Shown here: one piece after another, positions 21,655-25,371 of the stretch | Position numbering within the stretch: the stretch's first letter is position 1 | How the letters are laid out: each line of letters begins with the position of its first letter | Assembly: GCA_900754695.1 (NCBI GenBank) | Contig: CAAEDU010000009.1 | Span: 1 to 25,371 of the forward strand | Origin: Clostridia bacterium | GTDB taxonomy: Bacteria > Bacillota > Clostridia > Christensenellales > CAG-917 | DNA: 25,371 nucleotides | Direction of reading: 5' to 3' | Notes under the pieces: generated by a model | Databases searched by the model: none | Seen by the model: only the letters and a program-made list of their open reading frames with translations | Told to the model about the DNA's origin: nothing | Translations under genes and position numbers: made by a program

Positions 21655-21790
21655 AAACAGCCGCAGAGCGATCCTTTTCGGTGTATTTCCGCGGATGTGG
21701 TTTGCGGATGACAAATCATTCTTACGTCCGGCGCATTTTCTGCCGTCCGCATTTTATCGGACATTCTTGTCGGGCAAGAACAAAAAATCA

Positions 21791-21819
21791 TTGCCTTTCA
21801 CGCGCAGTTATGATATACT
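21791..21819 (+). promoter_or_regulatory. sigma-A promoter of tig-clpP-clpX
   Basis: TTGCCT (21791-21796), a 17-bp spacer and TATACT (21814-21819). Start site near 21826. No CIRCE or CtsR-type operator was recognised. Confidence 0.65.
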
Positions 21820-21883
21820 TCCTTTTACTTACGATAAAATCGGTACATTTATTGCGGCGTAAAGCGGCATAAACGGAGGACAA

Positions 21884-23320
21884 ATGAGTTACACAATCGA
21901 GAAGTTGGAAAAGAGCCGCGTCAAGTTCACCTTTGACGTGGATGCGGAAACGTTCGGCAAAGCGGTCGTCGCCGCTTACAACAAGACCAAGCACAAATAT
22001 TCCGTCCCCGGGTTCAGAAAGGGACACGTCCCCATGAAGGTCATCGAGGGGATGTACGGCAGAGAGGTATTTTTCGAGGACGCGATGGACATCGTTATCC
22101 CCGAGGTGTACTCCGAGGCTCTCGACAAGGAGCACGACATCGAGGTCGTCTCTCAGCCCGAACTCGAGTCCTTCGATTTCAAGGAGGACGGCGGCGTGAC
22201 CTTCGTGCTCACCACCGCGGTGCGCCCCGAGGTCAAGCTGGGCAAATATAAGGGTCTCTCCCTCGAGAGAAAGGTGGAGAAAGTCACCGCCAAGCAGGTG
22301 GATGAAGAGATGGAGAACGCCCGCGACAAGCAGGCGCGCATCATCGACATCGACGAGGCGGCAAAGAACGGCGACATCGTCAACATCGACTTCGTCGGCT
22401 CCGTGGACGGCGTCAAGTTCGACGGCGGCAGCGCGCAGGACTATGATCTGACCCTCGGCAGCGGCAGCTTCATCCCCGGCTTTGAGGATCAGCTCGTCGG
22501 CGCCAAGAAGGGCGACAAGGTGGACGTCAAAGTCACCTTCCCCGAGGACTATCACGCGACCGAGCTCAAAGGCAAAGAGGCGCTCTTCGAGTGCACCGTC
22601 AATGCTGTCAAGAGGAAGGAGCTCCCCGCTCTCGACGACGATTTCGCGAAGGAGATCTCGGAGTTCGGCACCCTCGCCGAATACAAAGAGGATGTCAAAA
22701 ATAAACTGATGAAGGACGCCGAGATGCGTGCGGACAGAGAGTATGAGGACGCTTTGGTGCAGGCTGTCGTGGACGGCGCCGAGGTGGAGATCCCCCAGGC
22801 GATGATCGACCAGGAAGCCGAGGATATGGCGAAGGAATTTGAATATCGCCTCTCCTATCAGGGCATCAAACTCGCCGATTATCTCGGATATATCAACATG
22901 ACGCGCGAGCAGCTCCTCGACGAATACAAGGAGCAGGCGGCGAAGTCCGTCAAGGTGCGCCTCGTCATGGAGGAGATCGTCAAGCGCGAGGAGATGAAGT
23001 TCGAGCAGGACGAGCTGGACGCCAAGGTCGCCGAGATGGCGGAGCGTTCCGGTCAGGACGTCGAGACCTTCAAGAAGGGGCTGGGGAGAGAGCATTATGA
23101 CTATCTCGCCAACCAGATCCTCTCCGACAAGCTCATGGCGATGCTGAGGGAGGAGAACGCTCCCGCAGCCAAGAAGGCGGCGAAGAAGGCGTCCGACGAC
23201 AAGTCGGAAGCCGAGAAGAAGCCCGCGGCAAAGAAGACCGCGAAGAAAGCCGAAGCCGCAGACGGCGAGGCGAAACCCGCAAAGAAAGCGGCAAAGAAAG
23301 CGGAGGCCCCCGAGGCGTAA
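21884..23320 (+). CDS. tig: trigger factor with Lys/Ala-rich C-terminal tail, 478 aa
   Basis: Ribosome-associated chaperone and prolyl isomerase that receives nascent chains. The N-terminal ribosome-binding domain includes the signature VPGFRKGHVPMKVIE (about 41-55). The FKBP-type PPIase domain is at about 150-245 (NGDIVNIDFVGSVDGVKFDGG, LTLGSGSFIPGFEDQLVG). The helical C-terminal chaperone domain runs to about 425. Beyond the usual end, about residues 426-478 form a tail of repeated AAKKAAKK, KKTAKKAEA and KPAKKAAKK blocks, resembling histone H1-like tails. The total exceeds the usual 430 or so residues. GGAGGA precedes ATG 21884. clpP follows after 27 bases, the classic tig-clpP-clpX order. 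Confidence 0.96.
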   Translation: MSYTIEKLEKSRVKFTFDVDAETFGKAVVAAYNKTKHKYSVPGFRKGHVPMKVIEGMYGREVFFEDAMDIVIPEVYSEALDKEHDIEVVSQPELESFDFKEDGGVTFVLTTAVRPEVKLGKYKGLSLERKVEKVTAKQVDEEMENARDKQARIIDIDEAAKNGDIVNIDFVGSVDGVKFDGGSAQDYDLTLGSGSFIPGFEDQLVGAKKGDKVDVKVTFPEDYHATELKGKEALFECTVNAVKRKELPALDDDFAKEISEFGTLAEYKEDVKNKLMKDAEMRADREYEDALVQAVVDGAEVEIPQAMIDQEAEDMAKEFEYRLSYQGIKLADYLGYINMTREQLLDEYKEQAAKSVKVRLVMEEIVKREEMKFEQDELDAKVAEMAERSGQDVETFKKGLGREHYDYLANQILSDKLMAMLREENAPAAKKAAKKASDDKSEAEKKPAAKKTAKKAEAADGEAKPAKKAAKKAEAPEA

Positions 23321-23347
23321 CTCGCCCGGGTCTCCCTAAGGAGAACT

Positions 23348-23947
23348 ATGGACATCAGAGACCAACTTATCCCCATGGTCATCGAACAGACGGGCAGGGG
23401 CGAGCGCTCCTATGACATCTATTCCCGTCTGCTCGAGGACAGAGTCATCTTCCTCACCGGCGAGATCAACGATCAGGTGGCGGATCTCATCGTGGCGCAG
23501 CTCCTTTTCCTCGAGGGGAAGGACTCCGCCAAGGACATCAGCCTCTACATCAACAGCCCGGGCGGTTCGGTGTCGGCGGGTTTTGCCATCTACGACACGA
23601 TGAACTACATCCGCTGCGACGTGTCCACCATCTGCGTGGGTATGGCGGCGAGCATGGGCGCGTTTTTGCTCTCGTCCGGCGCAAAGGGCAAGAGGTTCGC
23701 GCTGCCCAATTCCAAGATCATGATCCACCAGCCCCTGGGCGGAGCTCAGGGACAGGCGAGCGACATCGCCATCCAGGCGGAGGAGATCCTCCGCACCAAA
23801 AAACGCCTGAACGAGATCCTCGCCGCCAACACCGGTCAGGACCTTGCCAAGATCGAGTTCGACACCGACCGCGACTTCTACATGACTGCGGAAGAGGCGG
23901 AAAAATACGGGCTCGTGGACAAGATCTTCTTCTCCAGAAAGGCGTGA
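23348..23947 (+). CDS. clpP: ATP-dependent Clp protease proteolytic subunit ClpP, 199 aa
   Basis: Serine protease that forms the 14-subunit barrel of ClpXP. The catalytic triad is Ser102 in GMAASMGAFLL, His127 in MIHQPLGG and Asp176 in FDTDRDF. YINSPGGSVSAG forms the oxyanion region. Full length for the family, with an intact N-terminal loop region MDIRDQLIPMVIEQTGRGER. AAGGAGAA precedes ATG 23348. It lies between tig and clpX and is presumably cotranscribed with them. Confidence 0.97.
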   Translation: MDIRDQLIPMVIEQTGRGERSYDIYSRLLEDRVIFLTGEINDQVADLIVAQLLFLEGKDSAKDISLYINSPGGSVSAGFAIYDTMNYIRCDVSTICVGMAASMGAFLLSSGAKGKRFALPNSKIMIHQPLGGAQGQASDIAIQAEEILRTKKRLNEILAANTGQDLAKIEFDTDRDFYMTAEEAEKYGLVDKIFFSRKA

Positions 23948-23980
23948 CCCGCCGTAACAGTACGGAAACTGAGAGGTAAT

Positions 23981-25234
23981 ATGGATTTTCACAAGGAGCT
24001 GCATTGCAGTTTCTGCGGCAAGAGCGACAGCGAGGTCGAAAAGATCATCGTCGGCCCCAACCGCATGACCATTTGCAACGAGTGCATCGAGCAATGCGCG
24101 CATCTGCTCGCAAAGGAGACTTCCGCAGGCACTCAGGGCATCTCGCTCTACACTCCGCAGGAGATCAAATCTAAACTCGATGAGTACATCATCGGTCAGG
24201 ACAGCGCCAAAAAGGTGCTGAGCGTCGCCGTATATAACCACTACAAGCGCATCGGCAGGCTCTCGGGCGCCGACGACGGCGTCGTGCTCGAAAAGAGCAA
24301 CGTCCTTTTGCTCGGTCCCACCGGCTCGGGCAAGACTTTGCTTGCAAAGACTTTGGCGCAGATCCTCAACGTGCCTTTTGCCGTTGCGGACGCCACCACG
24401 CTCACCGAGGCGGGTTATGTCGGCGAGGACGTCGAGAACATCCTTTTGAAGCTCATCCAGGCGGCGGACGGCGACATCCGCAAGGCGCAGATGGGCATCA
24501 TCTACATCGACGAGATAGACAAGATCGCGCGCAAGGGCGAGAATGTCTCCATCACCCGCGACGTCAGCGGCGAAGGCGTGCAGCAGGCACTTCTCAAGAT
24601 CATCGAAGGGACGATGGCGTCCGTGCCTCCGCAGGGCGGAAGGAAACATCCCAATCAGGAGTGCTATCAGATCGACACCACCAACATCCTCTTTCTGTGC
24701 GGCGGCGCGTTCGTCGACCTCGACAAGATCGTCGACAAGCGCAAGGACGGCTCCAAGCTCGGTTTCGGCGCGTCCGTCAAGGGCGACAAGAAGTATGACT
24801 ACGACGCCCTCATCTCCGAGCTGCAGCCCGAGGACCTCATCAAATACGGTCTCATCCCCGAGTTCGTGGGCAGAGTCCCCATCGTGGTCGGGCTTAACGC
24901 GCTGGACGAGGACGCCCTTGTCAAGATCCTCTCCGAGCCGAAGAACGCCCTTGTCAAGCAATATCAGGTGCAGTTCAAGCTGGACGGCGCGGAGCTTGAG
25001 TTCGAGCCTAACGCCCTCAGAGCCATAGCGGAGAAAGCCATCAAGCTCAACACCGGCGCACGCGGTCTGCGCGCCATAGTGGAGGGCATACTCCTCGACC
25101 TCATGTACGAGCTGCCCTCGGACAAGAGCATCGCAAAAGTGGTGGTCACCCCGGAGTGCGTGACGGAAAAAGCCCGCCCCCGCATCATCCGCAAGAGCGA
25201 ACAGGAAGCCCCCGCCATGCCCTCGGCAAGCTGA
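23981..25234 (+). CDS. clpX: ATP-dependent Clp protease ATP-binding subunit ClpX, 417 aa
   Basis: AAA+ unfoldase that feeds substrates to ClpP. The zinc-binding domain has Cys9, Cys12, Cys32 and Cys35 (CSFCGKS, CNECIEQC). Walker A is GPTGSGKT (112-119), the pore loop GYVG (145-148), and Walker B IIYIDEID (173-180). The IGF-type ClpP-binding loop appears as LGFGASVKGD in the usual place (LGF replaces IGF). The arginine-finger region is EFVGRVPIVV, and sensor 2 is NTGARGLRAIVE. GAGAGG lies 5 bases before ATG 23981. It ends the operon and is followed by a strong terminator. Confidence 0.97.
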   Translation: MDFHKELHCSFCGKSDSEVEKIIVGPNRMTICNECIEQCAHLLAKETSAGTQGISLYTPQEIKSKLDEYIIGQDSAKKVLSVAVYNHYKRIGRLSGADDGVVLEKSNVLLLGPTGSGKTLLAKTLAQILNVPFAVADATTLTEAGYVGEDVENILLKLIQAADGDIRKAQMGIIYIDEIDKIARKGENVSITRDVSGEGVQQALLKIIEGTMASVPPQGGRKHPNQECYQIDTTNILFLCGGAFVDLDKIVDKRKDGSKLGFGASVKGDKKYDYDALISELQPEDLIKYGLIPEFVGRVPIVVGLNALDEDALVKILSEPKNALVKQYQVQFKLDGAELEFEPNALRAIAEKAIKLNTGARGLRAIVEGILLDLMYELPSDKSIAKVVVTPECVTEKARPRIIRKSEQEAPAMPSAS

Positions 25235-25260
25235 CCGCCCGCCCTACAACCCCAAAACAA

Positions 25261-25288
25261 AAAAACGCGCGTACAAACGCGCGTTTTT
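25261..25288. terminator. strong bidirectional terminator after clpX
   Basis: AAAAACGCGCGT (25261-25272) and ACGCGCGTTTTT (25277-25288) make a perfect 12-bp stem with loop ACAA. A-run and T-run on opposite sides allow termination on both strands. Confidence 0.93.
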
Positions 25289-25314
25289 CATAATATTTAG
25301 TTTTGCACACCCGA

Positions 25315-25371
25315 AAAGATTTTGGACACTTGGGGACGGGCTTGTTTTGTCCAATTTTTGGACAAAACAAG
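25315..25371. repeat. edge of a second repeat family, hairpin with perfect 14-bp arms
   Basis: CTTGTTTTGTCCAA (25341-25354) and TTGGACAAAACAAG (25358-25371) are exactly complementary around TTT. Directly before is TTTGGACACTTGGGGACGGG. From memory, GGACACTTGGGGACGG-type repeats are found in many Firmicutes genomes near Y1/IS200-like REP-associated transposases; this is not verifiable here. The element probably continues past the window. Confidence 0.6.

Larger units (their letters stand above)
21571..21883. other. 313-bp intergenic region between divergent rqcH and tig
   Basis: No protein gene. It holds the rqcH promoter, a head-to-head palindromic repeat (21615-21654) with its right-hand extension to about 21680, about 110 bases in which I see nothing specific, the tig promoter and an AT-rich tig leader of about 60 bases. 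Confidence 0.7.

Noticed and set aside
21546..21791. Minus-strand 81-codon frame across the 40-bp palindrome
   Set aside because: The peptide SGMPDRNN is merely the translated repeat, seen also at other copies; no independent support.
23336..24961. 541-codon minus-strand frame opposite clpP and clpX
   Set aside because: Overlaps two certain genes and has a composition typical of antisense frames in GC-rich DNA.
1..25371. tRNA, rRNA, CRISPR array, prophage, toxin-antitoxin or restriction system
   Set aside because: No cloverleaf with CCA end, no regularly spaced repeats and no matching protein motifs were seen.

Overview
The window looks like chromosome from a GC-rich member of the Clostridia (Firmicutes/Bacillota). 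Evidence: an FMN riboswitch in front of an ECF riboflavin transporter, SepF, a PdaB-type polysaccharide deacetylase, a Clostridia-type two-OB-fold SSB, RqcH, tig-clpP-clpX order and AGGAGG ribosome sites. A Christensenellales-like gut lineage is a guess from protein resemblance, not shown by the sequence. No rRNA, tRNA, CRISPR, prophage or complete IS was seen.

Layout. (1) 1-2154: sparse region with a small hypothetical protein (minus), a small two-helix membrane protein, a palindrome-bounded element carrying a promoter, and a TetR-family regulator. (2) 2204-5281: promoter, FMN riboswitch and terminator leading into a ribU-tsaE fusion, tsaB, rimI and an alpha/beta hydrolase. Most t6A tRNA-modification genes here sit behind a riboflavin sensor. 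(3) 5299-8164: a BspA-type leucine-rich-repeat lipoprotein gene with its own promoter, bracketed by two 55-bp direct repeats. (4) 8265-11026: membrane-anchored murF and ddl (peptidoglycan precursors). (5) 11066-12370: eukaryote-like NADP isocitrate dehydrogenase with promoter and terminator. (6) 12490-14435: divergent pair, a hypothetical membrane protein (minus) and a PdaB-like deacetylase, followed by ssb. (7) 15161-19878: promoter, GH36 alpha-galactosidase, yggS, sepF, lspA (with a long acidic tail) and an RluD-family synthase, tightly packed or overlapping. (8) 19864-21570: rqcH on the minus strand, with a promoter so close to the start that the mRNA should be leaderless. (9) 21791-25288: tig (Lys/Ala-rich tail), clpP and clpX, ended by a strong bidirectional terminator. 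(10) 25289-25371: the edge of another repeat, ending in a perfect 14-bp-arm hairpin.

A short REP-like palindromic repeat (core TATTAYTCCKGTCYGGCAT) recurs in most of the non-coding gaps, in both orientations and as a head-to-head pair. Together with the RibU-TsaE fusion under an FMN riboswitch and the repeat-bracketed LRR gene, this is the most unusual content. The other genes are ordinary housekeeping genes.
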